The notes below the pieces were generated by a model. The model had not been told where the DNA came from. It did not search any database and saw nothing but the letters and a program-made list of their open reading frames with translations. Of a DNA stretch of 55,309 nt, positions 40,712 through 48,821 are shown in pieces. This stretch comes from an uncultured Hyphomicrobiales bacterium. GTDB lineage: Bacteria; Pseudomonadota; Alphaproteobacteria; Rhizobiales; Devosiaceae. The position numbers were made by a program, and so were the translations under genes. The stretch covers positions 1 through 55,309 of the forward strand of contig CAIKKY010000013.1 of assembly GCA_903828145.1 (NCBI GenBank), in the 5' to 3' direction. Positions within the stretch are counted from its first letter, which is position 1. The number at the start of each line of letters is the position of its first letter.

Positions 40712-41914
40712 ATGTCACGACACTCGCCATATGACCTGCAAAGCGTCTCTGGTTATCCCGACTCGCTCCAGATTTATCGCATCCCTGCATCGTCGTTTTG
40801 GCAGGTGCGAATGTTCGTGGACCGCAAATATGTGCGTAAAAGCACTAAGACAGCGGACCGAAAGGAAGCACTGGCGTTTGCTAAGGCGTTCTATGATTCC
40901 ATTCGCATCAGTCAGCGGCTGGATATCAGCGTCCACACCGACACTTTCTTTGCGTGTGCTGAGCATCTCAGAAAGCGGCAGGAGATGCTGGTCGCAACAG
41001 GTCAGCGGGACAAACGCATCCTGAGCGAGGATGAACGCAAACTCAGGGCTGACATACTTCCGTTCTTTGGAACGAAAGGCGTGGCGGACATCACGGCTTC
41101 AACGCTGGATGAGTATGTCGCGTATCTGGCGAGTAAGAAGCAGATCAAGCCAACGACGATCTCAAAGCATCTGGTCGTGGTGCGGAAGGTGCTGGTGGAG
41201 GCTCAGCGGCGCAACTTCATCAAGGCGATACCACCGTTTCCGACCTTCAGGGTGAAGGACAATCCGCGTCCCTATTTCACGGAAGACGAGTACCGCAAAC
41301 TCAGGTCGGTAGCGAAACGGCTGGCTAAAGAGGGCGCTGTTGTTCGCGGCGTCCCGTTCACCGAAGAGATGTATGACTTCATCGTCTTTGCGATGAATGT
41401 GTTTGTGCGTCCAAGCGACCTGAAACTGCTGCGGCACAGGGACATTCAGGTCGTGACGGACAAGCGGGAGCGAGGCTCAGTGAGTTATCTGACCCTCATC
41501 CCGCAGAAGTCCAAGACAGTGGTGCGTGAAAGCATCTCTATGCCACGGGCTGCTGTCGCATATGAGCGCATCAGGCGTCGGGCAGAGGTAAAGGGCACAC
41601 TGAAGGCATCTGACTTCGTGTTCTTCGCGCAGTATCCCAATCGGTCCTATGCGCTACAGACCATACGGCGGCAGTTTGAGTTTCTGCTAGAACAGGCAGG
41701 GCTGCGCCAGGATCGTCTGGGGCGCAACAGAACGCTCTATTCGCTCAGACACTCAGCCCTGATGTACCGCTTTCTCCACGGCGACAATGTGGATATCTTC
41801 GTGCTGGCGAGGAACGCACTGACCAGCGTCGACCAGCTAGAGCGGTTTTATCTCTCGCATGCGGCTAGTCGGGACAAGATCGAGACGCTGCATTCGTTTG
41901 CAAGGCGGGGATAG
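40712..41914 (+). CDS. int: Tyrosine-type site-specific integrase
   Basis: A 400-residue phage-type integrase that would catalyse insertion and excision at the tRNA repeat. An N-terminal arm region and a SAM-like core-binding domain (about residues 70-175) precede the catalytic domain. Catalytic residues are visible in the first Arg box (NVFVRPSDLKLL), the HxxR box LRHSALMYR, and the Tyr of RFYLSHA near the C-terminus. The ATG at 40712 is preferred; the open frame upstream runs through the tRNA. Its last 204 bp are partly duplicated at 42720-42923. Confidence 0.92.
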   Translation: MSRHSPYDLQSVSGYPDSLQIYRIPASSFWQVRMFVDRKYVRKSTKTADRKEALAFAKAFYDSIRISQRLDISVHTDTFFACAEHLRKRQEMLVATGQRDKRILSEDERKLRADILPFFGTKGVADITASTLDEYVAYLASKKQIKPTTISKHLVVVRKVLVEAQRRNFIKAIPPFPTFRVKDNPRPYFTEDEYRKLRSVAKRLAKEGAVVRGVPFTEEMYDFIVFAMNVFVRPSDLKLLRHRDIQVVTDKRERGSVSYLTLIPQKSKTVVRESISMPRAAVAYERIRRRAEVKGTLKASDFVFFAQYPNRSYALQTIRRQFEFLLEQAGLRQDRLGRNRTLYSLRHSALMYRFLHGDNVDIFVLARNALTSVDQLERFYLSHAASRDKIETLHSFARRG

Positions 41915-42023
41915 TAGGTCACCGTCAACGCATCCACAGCGAAATCGGTGTCAAAGGGTGATCACAAGTCGACCGCACTTCGAGAGGGCGGGTATCCTTT
42001 CGAATAACGGGCGTTCAAAATCA

Positions 42024-42713
42024 ATGGTGGCGGAGGATCAAGTGCAGCAGTGGATTCTGGTCTTTCTTGAACGAACGAGCCATCGGCTTTTGGTAGCCGC
42101 GATGGTCTTGTGCCTCGCAGTCGAACCGTCGCTGGCTCAGGACTGCAACCTTGATCAGGAGTTGCGGAAATCAGGTCAGAGCGTTGACCAGATTCTAGAC
42201 CAGGAACCAATGACGCTTCTTGATAAGTGTCCGAAGCCAGCCGCCAAGGCGGCACCTCTGGTGCCAATAATTGACGCGCAATCGACCTGGAGCCTTGTGA
42301 AAAGAGACGATGGAGCAGACGCGGTTCAAGCTGAGATAAAAGTGCCTGCTTCAGACTTGAGCCTGTCACTGAGCATCTGGCGCAATACGGACACCAGTTT
42401 GCGAACAGAGGTTCTGCTTGAGGTCGCCACAGCCCTTACGGCGCAAGACAAACTGCGGGACATCAATGGGCTGGCTCTCGGGGAGGCTGGTCGCAGTGTG
42501 GTCGAGAAGGTCGATATCGCATCGGCGCCCATCATTCGCGGCGCCGCAATGGCTGCTGTGATGGGTTCGGACACGCGTCAGGAAGAGGTTATCAGTGCGC
42601 TGACGGCAGCGAAGTTTCTGGATCTCGATCTGCGGCTAGATAGTTCGACGATGAGGGTGCGTGTGCCCTTGGATGATCAGGCGCAATCGTTGTTGGCAGC
42701 ATTGTTTCGGTGA
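42024..42713 (+). CDS. Putative periplasmic protein of unknown function
   Basis: A 229-residue protein. A hydrophobic segment LLVAAMVLCLAVEPSLAQ (about residues 21-38) ending in a likely signal cleavage site, or an uncleaved anchor, points to export. The mature part has two cysteines (QDCNLDQELRKSG and LLDKCPKPAA) near its N-terminus, then a segment WSLVKRDDGADAVQAEIKVPASDLSLSLSIWRN that loosely recalls invasion-associated-locus-B-like beta proteins; this is weak. It sits between the integrase and an integrase remnant. Confidence 0.65.
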   Translation: MVAEDQVQQWILVFLERTSHRLLVAAMVLCLAVEPSLAQDCNLDQELRKSGQSVDQILDQEPMTLLDKCPKPAAKAAPLVPIIDAQSTWSLVKRDDGADAVQAEIKVPASDLSLSLSIWRNTDTSLRTEVLLEVATALTAQDKLRDINGLALGEAGRSVVEKVDIASAPIIRGAAMAAVMGSDTRQEEVISALTAAKFLDLDLRLDSSTMRVRVPLDDQAQSLLAALFR

Positions 42714-42719
42714 GCGGAA

Positions 42720-42923
42720 CGGCAGTTTGAGTTTCTGCTAGAACAGGCAGGGCTGCGCCAGGATCGTCTGGGGCGCAACAGAACGCTTTATTCGCTCAGA
42801 CACTCAGCAATGATGTACCGTTTTCTCCACGGCGATAATGTGGGCACTTTCGTGTTGGCGCGAAACGCATTGACGAGCGTTGACCAGTTGGAGCGGTACT
42901 ATCTGTCCCATGCAGCCAGTTGG
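42720..42923 (+). pseudogene. C-terminal remnant of a second integrase
   Basis: This 204-bp stretch aligns without gaps to the integrase 3' end (41669-41872). It encodes the last active-site boxes (LRHSAMMYR and the Tyr in RYYLSHA) but has no N-terminal part or start. The first 68 bp are identical, while the rest differs mostly at third codon positions. That pattern indicates a relic of a once-functional related integrase plus recent exchange in the identical part, not a simple copy. Confidence 0.88.
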
Positions 42924-43367
42924 TTAATAATTGAACTCGCTCTCATTAAATGCTTTATCCAAATCTCGATGATTATTCTCCAAAATTAATGTGAGTCCAC
43001 ATACTCGAGCCATATCCTGATAAGCGCTCTTTATTCTTTCGCCCATTTGACTTGCAGATATTTTAGTGCAATTATAAGCATTTTGAGTTTTCTGCATGCT
43101 TTTTACTATATTTTTCAGCTCGTCATAGCTTGCCTGTTCTCTGGCAATGCATTCCCTGAACAGATCGCTTTGGTGCGAAGCTCTGTTCGGATTATAAGCG
43201 TTTTGATAGTCAACGTCATTGACCATATTCAAGCAGTACCTTTTTACATCTAGTTTGGGAATTACAGATATTTCTGCGCAAATTGCATTGGAAATAGGAA
43301 AAATCAATATCATTGCGGTAAAAAATACTGCATTTTTATAGCGAATTTGCGAATAGATACTTACCAT
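42924..43367 (-). CDS. AT-rich putative secreted protein
   Basis: A 147-residue protein with a signal peptide (residues 1-31, KNAVFFTAMILIFPISNAICA) and four Cys in the mature part, suggesting disulfides in the periplasm. The remainder is polar and helical. Base composition is far more AT-rich than the chromosome, so it is recently acquired. Its stop codon directly abuts the integrase remnant. No family is recognised. Confidence 0.65.
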   Translation of the reverse strand: MVSIYSQIRYKNAVFFTAMILIFPISNAICAEISVIPKLDVKRYCLNMVNDVDYQNAYNPNRASHQSDLFRECIAREQASYDELKNIVKSMQKTQNAYNCTKISASQMGERIKSAYQDMARVCGLTLILENNHRDLDKAFNESEFNY

Positions 43368-43630
43368 TCGAAAAGCCCCCTCTTTTCGTTAGCGCTTTGA
43401 GATGCGGCTGCGTCGTTTTGAGCTTTGAGAGTCCTGGAAGCGATTCCCCATCGAGCTGTGATTCACTAATATGGTGAACTCTTGAAGTTGCGATGGTGAT
43501 TAACGTCCGCCGAGCAGTGTGACTCGAAAAGCCGTTGAATCCAAGAGCTGCGAACTCGTTTGCTGGCAGGCGGACGATTGCATTTTTGCCGAAATCGTTT
43601 GACCTTTCTCCTGCTGAGACGGAGGCTGAC

Positions 43631-44185
43631 ATGACTGAGATAGGAGCAGAAATTTCGACGTCGAAAAAATCTGTAGCAGATTACACGTTAGAAATACGTG
43701 GTGCATGGCAACGTGCAGCGCAGAGCATCATCGAGGTGGGGCAGCTTCTGGTTTCGGCTGAGGCTGAACTGACACCCAATGAGTTCCGTTCACTTCGGCG
43801 TGGTCTGGAAGACGAAGGTGTCCTGTCGCAGTCGACCATCACGAAGCTGATGGGGATCGCGAGGAACAACGTCCTCGTCGATCCTGAACGGGTGCCGCTG
43901 CTGCCACCTTCATATGAGGCGCTCTACAATCTGAGCCGCTGGGATAGTGGCGAGTTACAGTCAGCGTTTTCAGAAGGGCGCATTCATCCCGAGTTGCAGG
44001 TCAAAGAATGTCGCCCACCGCTTTCGGCGGCGCCTGCGGCTGTGGCTGGAATAGCGCGGACGGTTCTGTTTCAGGTTGAAGCCACTGACACTCTGAAGCC
44101 AGCAACCCTGAAAAAACTCAAAGAGGTCGTGAGTTCCCTTTCTGAGTTGCAGGGCATCAAGGTCACGATAAAGACGGACTTCTGA
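43631..44185 (+). CDS. DUF3102-like protein
   Basis: A 184-residue protein. The segment YTLEIRGAWQRAAQSIIEVGQLLVSAEAEL, followed by a helical region ending STITKLMGIARN (residues about 20-75), resembles DUF3102, a family found on phages and plasmids with an HTH-like part. The rest, including VLFQVEATDTLKPATLKKL, is unassigned. The ATG at 43631 follows a GGAGG site. One base separates its stop from the next gene, so they form a unit. Confidence 0.65.
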   Translation: MTEIGAEISTSKKSVADYTLEIRGAWQRAAQSIIEVGQLLVSAEAELTPNEFRSLRRGLEDEGVLSQSTITKLMGIARNNVLVDPERVPLLPPSYEALYNLSRWDSGELQSAFSEGRIHPELQVKECRPPLSAAPAAVAGIARTVLFQVEATDTLKPATLKKLKEVVSSLSELQGIKVTIKTDF

Positions 44186-44186
44186 G

Positions 44187-44924
44187 ATGCGGCTGTCAAA
44201 GCGAAGTCTGGCAGTGCTTGGTCGCTTCAAGAGCCTCAACGACGAGTTGATCTTGTTGGCGCCAAGACGGTTCTTCGTCTTTGGTGAAGGCAAAGATGGC
44301 ATTCACCGTGGTCTGGTCGTGGAAGGGTCTTTGCCAGACCGCTTTGCAGATTCAGGTGTCTACAAGGTTGGCAGCGGCGAGCTTCAGCCCGTTCAGGCAA
44401 AGTACGATTTTAAGCGCAAGCTTCAGTTCTTCGACGATCTCTATGCCAATGCAGCCAGGATTGCTCAGTTCACGCTAGCGGCGGATACGCTGAAGGCGCT
44501 GATTGCTGCGACAAAAGACGCGAACGGCACACACGTCAGAATCTATCGACGTCACGGCGAAGCTATCAAGGCAAGAGCATTCGATGCTCGGAAGTACTTC
44601 GATGAGCTAATTGCCGAGCATAGCCCAGCCGAGAACATCGGTGAGCATGAGCTGGCAGGGCAAGCGGATCGAGACTTTTTTGTCTACCTGAAGTTGTCGA
44701 CACTGAAACGCATCCCTTTGCAGGGCTACTCAGTCACAGTGTTCGATAATGGTCTTCTCGAACTCGCAGGTACCGATATCGATGTAGTCTGCCATATGCG
44801 CGACCAACGGCTTGGGCAGGCTTTCGAGCAGCAGTTGGAGCAACTCAGAACGTTAGGTAGCGTTCTTTCGCTTGATCCCAGGAGAGCCCAAGAAGCCCGT
44901 CGTAAAATGAAGGCTCTTGGCTAA
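44187..44924 (+). CDS. Unknown protein resembling T4-type sliding clamps
   Basis: A 245-residue protein. The start MRLSKRSLAVLGRFKSLNDEL resembles the opening of phage T4 gp45 (MKLSKDTTALLKNFATIN). The C-terminal run FFVYLKLSTLKRIPLQGYSV through GLLELAGTDIDVVCHM parallels the last gp45 strands in spacing of hydrophobic, Pro, Gly and Tyr positions. The middle cannot be aligned by eye. If right, it would be a DNA-clamp-like ring protein without a nearby polymerase. Function is otherwise unknown. It starts one base after the DUF3102-like gene and its 3' end overlaps the opposite-strand gene by 80 bp. Confidence 0.6.
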   Translation: MRLSKRSLAVLGRFKSLNDELILLAPRRFFVFGEGKDGIHRGLVVEGSLPDRFADSGVYKVGSGELQPVQAKYDFKRKLQFFDDLYANAARIAQFTLAADTLKALIAATKDANGTHVRIYRRHGEAIKARAFDARKYFDELIAEHSPAENIGEHELAGQADRDFFVYLKLSTLKRIPLQGYSVTVFDNGLLELAGTDIDVVCHMRDQRLGQAFEQQLEQLRTLGSVLSLDPRRAQEARRKMKALG

Positions 44925-46113
44925 ACACGCCCTTTTCAGCGAGCCCTTTTACGCGCCAAGCCGCATATTTGTCGCGCCAAAGTTGAACAAGTGCCGCCTC
45001 GGAGTTGTCGAAAAGCGGTCGCAGTTTTTCGGCTGGTGTACGACCCTGAAGGAACTCGTAGGTGCGGTCATAGAGACGCGCAAAATAGATACCGCGGCTA
45101 TGCTGGGATCTGGTCTCGGCGCTTGTGAAACCCAGTTGTCGATAAACGTAGTTCATGGAGACCGTGGTGGCATTACGCGTGAGCGGGAGACCGTTGGGTC
45201 GCAACGCTTCATGCAAACGCCAATAGGCTTCGGGATGATGTGCCCTTAACCAGTCGCGCATAGCTTTCTGGGTCGCAGCAGCAGGCTTCAGTGGCGCTTG
45301 CCCAGGTGTAAAGCCGCATGCTTTCCAGTGCTTGAGGTCGTCATATTGGCTCTTGCCTTTGGTTTCGCCGTAAAGCGACGTGGTCGTGACGCCAACCAAC
45401 CGATAACCGTAAATCTCTTCCCACATATCGGCGACAGTCTTGGACAGGCACAAAAGGGCGAGCAGCTTGCCGCCGACATAGTTGAAGCCGAACGGCTGGG
45501 TGGGGACGATCACTGAGCCGATGGCGGTGTGGTTGATCATTCCCCGCTTGGTGCGAATCTCATTTGACCAGCCGATCAGCTTGTCACGCCCTGCCAGATC
45601 GAAAAAATCACTCGAGATGCAGATCACGCCTAGGTACTTCTTGGTCACACGGTCGCGCACCAGAAAACGCAGGGATCGACCAACGTTTCCGCCATGTGGC
45701 ATCGTTGAGACAAAGAGACGGAGTATCTCCCAGTCATGGGCTAACGGATCTGGGTTGGTGACGAACTCAAAACGCTCGTGCCCCCATATGCTGACTGAGG
45801 TTACAGGGAACTGGGTCTTGATGAAGACAAGTTCGGGCTCAAGCTTCAGGTAGTCATCCAACGCCGCGGGCTGCCAGATTTTGTCGGCGACACCAGAGAT
45901 GCGCTTGTGCTCTTTAGTCGAGATGTCAGCGAACTCGCAACGTAGTTCGTCCCATTTTTGCCAAAGCGTGTACTCTTTGACGGACATCTTGCGGGCAAGG
46001 TCGAGATCCTGCTTAACTCTTTGCCGCAAGTCAGCCGTGTCGGGCTTCTCGGTTTGCTGCTGCTGAGAAGCCCAAGCTTCGAATTGAGGGCGCAGTTCGT
46101 CTGGAATCTTCAT
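44845..46113 (-). CDS. DruA/DUF4338-like protein
   Basis: A 422-residue protein. Residues about 148-270 follow the DUF4338 pattern of the Druantia protein DruA and its transposon-linked relatives: LRFLVRD, GRDKLIGWSNEIR, a VP...N segment, WEEIYGYRLV, then LYGETKGKSQYDDLKHW and a closing Gly-Phe-Thr. The N-terminal 110 residues are helical and unique. DruA's biochemistry is unknown; Druantia defends against phage. Here no helicase DruE is next to it, so a standalone or different system is likely. Confidence 0.6.
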   Translation of the reverse strand: MKIPDELRPQFEAWASQQQQTEKPDTADLRQRVKQDLDLARKMSVKEYTLWQKWDELRCEFADISTKEHKRISGVADKIWQPAALDDYLKLEPELVFIKTQFPVTSVSIWGHERFEFVTNPDPLAHDWEILRLFVSTMPHGGNVGRSLRFLVRDRVTKKYLGVICISSDFFDLAGRDKLIGWSNEIRTKRGMINHTAIGSVIVPTQPFGFNYVGGKLLALLCLSKTVADMWEEIYGYRLVGVTTTSLYGETKGKSQYDDLKHWKACGFTPGQAPLKPAAATQKAMRDWLRAHHPEAYWRLHEALRPNGLPLTRNATTVSMNYVYRQLGFTSAETRSQHSRGIYFARLYDRTYEFLQGRTPAEKLRPLFDNSEAALVQLWRDKYAAWRVKGLAEKGVFSQEPSFYDGLLGLSWDQAKERYLTF

Positions 46114-46137
46114 TGGAAAGCTTCGTTCGGAGACTCG

Positions 46138-46497
46138 ATGGGAAAGCGCAATCCACCTTTGCTGGAATACACAGACGCCAATCTCGAGGCTGTGACAACT
46201 GCGATTCTGAAGAATTTGACCCCTGACCTGCTACCCAAGAAATGGCGTGAGACGAACAAGACCAATCCGCTCTATGGGCATTGTCATACGGCGTCAGGCT
46301 GTCTCTATCGGATCTTCGGGTCGGAGAATCTGTCGCTGTATCGCGCAGTGGACCCGTATGGTGTTTATCACTGGTGGTGCGTCGACCGCGCTGGGCGGGT
46401 CATTGATCTGACTGCGGGGCAGTACGAAGACGGAGTAGCAGAGGAACTTCATCGGCAGGGGATTCGGCAGCCTGGAATGCTAGGGTTTGACTATTAA
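46138..46497 (+). CDS. Small protein with papain/YunG-like fold signature
   Basis: A 119-residue protein. Cys49 in GHCHTASGCLYRIFG, His78 in VYHWWC and Asp90 in VIDLTAGQY are spaced like a papain-type Cys-His-Asp triad, as in YunG-like and phage families. A role as peptidase, deamidase or toxin is possible but unproven. The ATG at 46138 follows GGAG. It is divergent from the DruA-like gene with only 24 bp between start codons, so the two probably share a control region. Confidence 0.65.
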   Translation: MGKRNPPLLEYTDANLEAVTTAILKNLTPDLLPKKWRETNKTNPLYGHCHTASGCLYRIFGSENLSLYRAVDPYGVYHWWCVDRAGRVIDLTAGQYEDGVAEELHRQGIRQPGMLGFDY

Positions 46498-46596
46498 AAA
46501 CGATTGATGGAACTTGTTACGAGGTTGGGTTCGGTTCATTGGATAATGGCAGAAAAAACTTAAGTCGCAGCACAATCAACATCGGGCAGAAGAAAA

Positions 46597-47265
46597 ATGA
46601 ATGAATGTTTCGTCATTAATAATAACGATAAAGTTAAATTCACACATAGTGATCGAATATTCCACTATAAAATAAGCCATAAATATATACAAATAATACA
46701 TGTAGCGACAATTATGTTAAGTTCTATATTTATTAGCTTATTTCTGTGTAACATCGGATCTGCCGAAGAAGCAGTAAATATAACGTGTCAAACAGATAAA
46801 TTTTTTAATTTCATTGGCATTGAGGCGGGGATAGTAAAGTCGCCTGAAAATGTCGTCGCTTCCGCATCACTCGGCAGTAACGCGAAATGTACATTCAAAT
46901 TTTCAATTGACAAATGCGTATTTAACACCGTGGATAAATTAAATCAGTATACCAAAATTTTTAATGATAAAAATGTTTCGCAAGAATTGATCAATATTAA
47001 TGAAACATTATTCGCGTGGTCGACTACGAATATTTCATATAATGTCTCTGGAGAAAACATAGATAAAATTTATTCTTATAACCAGATTATTGGCTTGTCG
47101 CCAGAATTAAAAACAGAAAAAGACCGTCGAGCGTTACATGGAATTTTTGAATACTTTTCCTATCTATGTGATCTTGATTCGATCACAGAGGACGAATTGA
47201 CAGAAAAACTTGCAGGTGGATCCCTCTTATCATACGAATATTTTATTGTTAAAAATACGAGATAA
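46597..47265 (+). CDS. AT-rich putative exported protein
   Basis: A 222-residue protein with a hydrophobic segment IIHVATIMLSSIFISLFLCNIGSA (about residues 33-56) that may be a signal peptide or anchor; an ATG at 46714 would make it a plain signal peptide. The mature part contains Cys pairs (NITCQ, NAKCTF, DKCVF, YLCDL). Composition is extremely AT-rich, similar to the gene at 42924-43367, so both may share an origin. No family is recognised. Confidence 0.6.
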   Translation: MNECFVINNNDKVKFTHSDRIFHYKISHKYIQIIHVATIMLSSIFISLFLCNIGSAEEAVNITCQTDKFFNFIGIEAGIVKSPENVVASASLGSNAKCTFKFSIDKCVFNTVDKLNQYTKIFNDKNVSQELININETLFAWSTTNISYNVSGENIDKIYSYNQIIGLSPELKTEKDRRALHGIFEYFSYLCDLDSITEDELTEKLAGGSLLSYEYFIVKNTR

Positions 47266-47337
47266 AGAGAATTAGTTATAGTATACTATGACTTAGAGCC
47301 GCAATTGATACGAGTTAAGGCAGATTTAATATTATAA

Positions 47338-47553
47338 CTAAGTTCTGAGGAGATATGCAGGGTTTATATGCGTGATCAGATCCTCTGGCTCCAGCACGTC
47401 TGCGAACTCCCGCTTAAGTGCTTTCAAGCGCGCGTCATCGTCCAACGGCTCATCAAACTCAGCACCAGAGCGAATGAGGTCATCCAGAATCTCCAGCAGT
47501 TCAAGGCGGCGGCGGAGCAGGTTGGCTTCTTGGTCGTGTTTACGAATGATCAT
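47338..47553 (-). CDS. Small acidic protein, last gene of four-gene micro-operon
   Basis: A 71-residue acidic, helical protein with a coiled-coil-like N-terminal half (EANLLRRRLELLEILDDLI). No family is recognised. Its ATG overlaps the preceding gene's stop by four bases, making it the end of a tightly coupled set starting at 48156. Confidence 0.6.
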   Translation of the reverse strand: MIIRKHDQEANLLRRRLELLEILDDLIRSGAEFDEPLDDDARLKALKREFADVLEPEDLITHINPAYLLRT

Positions 47554-47807
47554 GGGGCAATCCGTTTCAGTATGGTCTTAGCCTGTTCGGTCAGGGCTGG
47601 TCGTTCTGTGAGATAGGCGAGGGTCAGTACAGCAATGGCTGCGCTGCTGAGTGTCATCTGGCTGACAATGTCTTGGCGTTCTTGAGTGTCAGTGCTGGTC
47701 ATCAGACTGGTCTGAAGGCTGACAAGGCGACTGACAGCGAACTCAGCGAGCGGCACGAGTTGGTTCAGTCGCTCATTCTCAAAGTCAGGCAGCAAAAAGT
47801 CATTCAT
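47550..47807 (-). CDS. Small helical protein, third gene of micro-operon
   Basis: An 85-residue protein beginning MNDFLLPDFENE, with helices including LSSAAIAVLTLAYLTERPAL that is amphipathic rather than a clear membrane span. The ATG at 47807 overlaps the upstream TGA (TGATG); a GTG one codon earlier is possible. No family is recognised. Confidence 0.6.
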   Translation of the reverse strand: MNDFLLPDFENERLNQLVPLAEFAVSRLVSLQTSLMTSTDTQERQDIVSQMTLSSAAIAVLTLAYLTERPALTEQAKTILKRIAP

Positions 47808-47980
47808 CACGGCTTGAGCACGATGATGGTCACAGGCTGACGGCGCTGGAGAGTGCGCTTAGCCTCGCGGAATGCTTCATCCAGCTGCTGCTTCTGGATG
47901 GTGTCTTTGTGGTCAGGGTTGATGCTGAAGACCTGGCTGGTGCTGGTCGCTATCAGTTTGCGGATCTCTGCATCATTCAT
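47807..47980 (-). CDS. Tiny basic protein, second gene of micro-operon
   Basis: A 57-residue frame, MNDAEIRKLIATSTSQVF..., ending RRQPVTIIVLKP. It starts with an ATGA overlap on the ribbon-helix-helix gene and ends overlapping the next start. The overlaps on both sides support it despite its size. No family is recognised. Confidence 0.6.
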   Translation of the reverse strand: MNDAEIRKLIATSTSQVFSINPDHKDTIQKQQLDEAFREAKRTLQRRQPVTIIVLKP

Positions 47981-48156
47981 CTCAGACGCTCATAAGCATT
48001 GAGATTGCGCTTCACCGCTTGGCGGATGAAGGCTGACACGCTGAGTTGGTTCTCGGCGGCAACAGAGCGAGCCTCGGTGAGCAGGTCAGTGCTGCACTTG
48101 AACAGGAACACGCTGTCGTTTCGTGCCGGGCGCATTCGGGTCGGTGACTGGGTCAT
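47977..48156 (-). CDS. Ribbon-helix-helix (CopG-like) DNA-binding protein
   Basis: A 59-residue protein. The segment NDSVFLFKCSTDLLTEARSVAAENQLSVSAFIRQAVKRNL fits a short beta strand and two helices ending in the SxSAFIRxAV pattern of MetJ/Arc/CopG repressors. It heads the four-gene micro-operon and would be its autoregulator, as in small mobile-element or toxin-antitoxin operons. Confidence 0.7.
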   Translation of the reverse strand: MTQSPTRMRPARNDSVFLFKCSTDLLTEARSVAAENQLSVSAFIRQAVKRNLNAYERLR

Positions 48157-48276
48157 CGGGTATTTCCTTTAAAAAATTGTTGGGGCTGAAAATCGCTGGA
48201 ATGACGCTGGCTAAGGGCTTTCTGGCGTCAATGCAGTGTCTATGGGGTATTTATATAACTCGGAGGCTGACACGGG

Positions 48277-48648
48277 ATGGAACTGGCGGAGCGGCTTTGG
48301 CTGGTCAGCAGAATAAAGGAAAGGCTTGGCTGGGTTGGTGACAGCGAGACCGTGGTGGGTCTGGCAGAGGCTGGTCAGGGTCTAGTTGTGGAGGAGATAG
48401 CGGTTCGGATGGAGACTGCGGATTTGGATTATGGCTCAATAGATGAGGCTGTGGATGCGGTCGGATCTCTACGGGAAGACCTTAGCCTGATACGGAAAAG
48501 GTTTATGGATTTTTTCGAGCTCGAAATCGCAGTAGCAGTTTCCAGAAGCCATTTTCTCATTTGCCTCAGCGGTTTGGATCAAGACCAAGGCTTGAGGTTG
48601 AAGGAGTTAAGGTTGGAACTGGAAGGGTTTGAATCAGCCTTGGCTTAA
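48277..48648 (+). CDS. Hypothetical helical protein
   Basis: A 123-residue acidic, mostly helical protein divergent from the micro-operon. A CGGAGG element lies about 10 bases before the ATG at 48277. Segments LSLIRKRFMDFFELEIAVAVS and the Leu/Glu-rich end suggest a coiled coil or helical bundle. No family is recognised and the gene could be questioned, but codon use is consistent across its length. Confidence 0.5.
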   Translation: MELAERLWLVSRIKERLGWVGDSETVVGLAEAGQGLVVEEIAVRMETADLDYGSIDEAVDAVGSLREDLSLIRKRFMDFFELEIAVAVSRSHFLICLSGLDQDQGLRLKELRLELEGFESALA

Positions 48649-48788
48649 TCGCTTCGCGATGTTCGTTCGCTGTCGCTCACTCACCAATCTTGAAGGGGAT
48701 TGGAATGAGGAAGGGATTAGGTCTGAAACGGCTATAGAATATGAAAATCAATAGGTTATGGATAAAACCATATTGCGGTCGTGATTGG

Positions 48789-48821
48789 AGATACACTTCC
48801 GCCAGCGGCGGAAATGCATCT
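48789..48821. other. Strong imperfect hairpin
   Basis: Arms AGATACACTTCCGCC and GGCGGAAATGCATCT pair at 13 of 15 positions around an AGC loop. No T tract follows, so it is not a standard terminator. It could be part of a non-coding RNA, an operator or a recombination site. Confidence 0.45.

Noticed and set aside
43336-43632. Minus-strand 98-codon frame before the DUF3102-like gene
   Set aside because: No ribosome site, mixed composition, and it overlaps the start region of the gene at 42924-43367.
47368-47616. Plus-strand frames opposite the micro-operon
   Set aside because: They are antisense to frames supported by consecutive start/stop overlaps.
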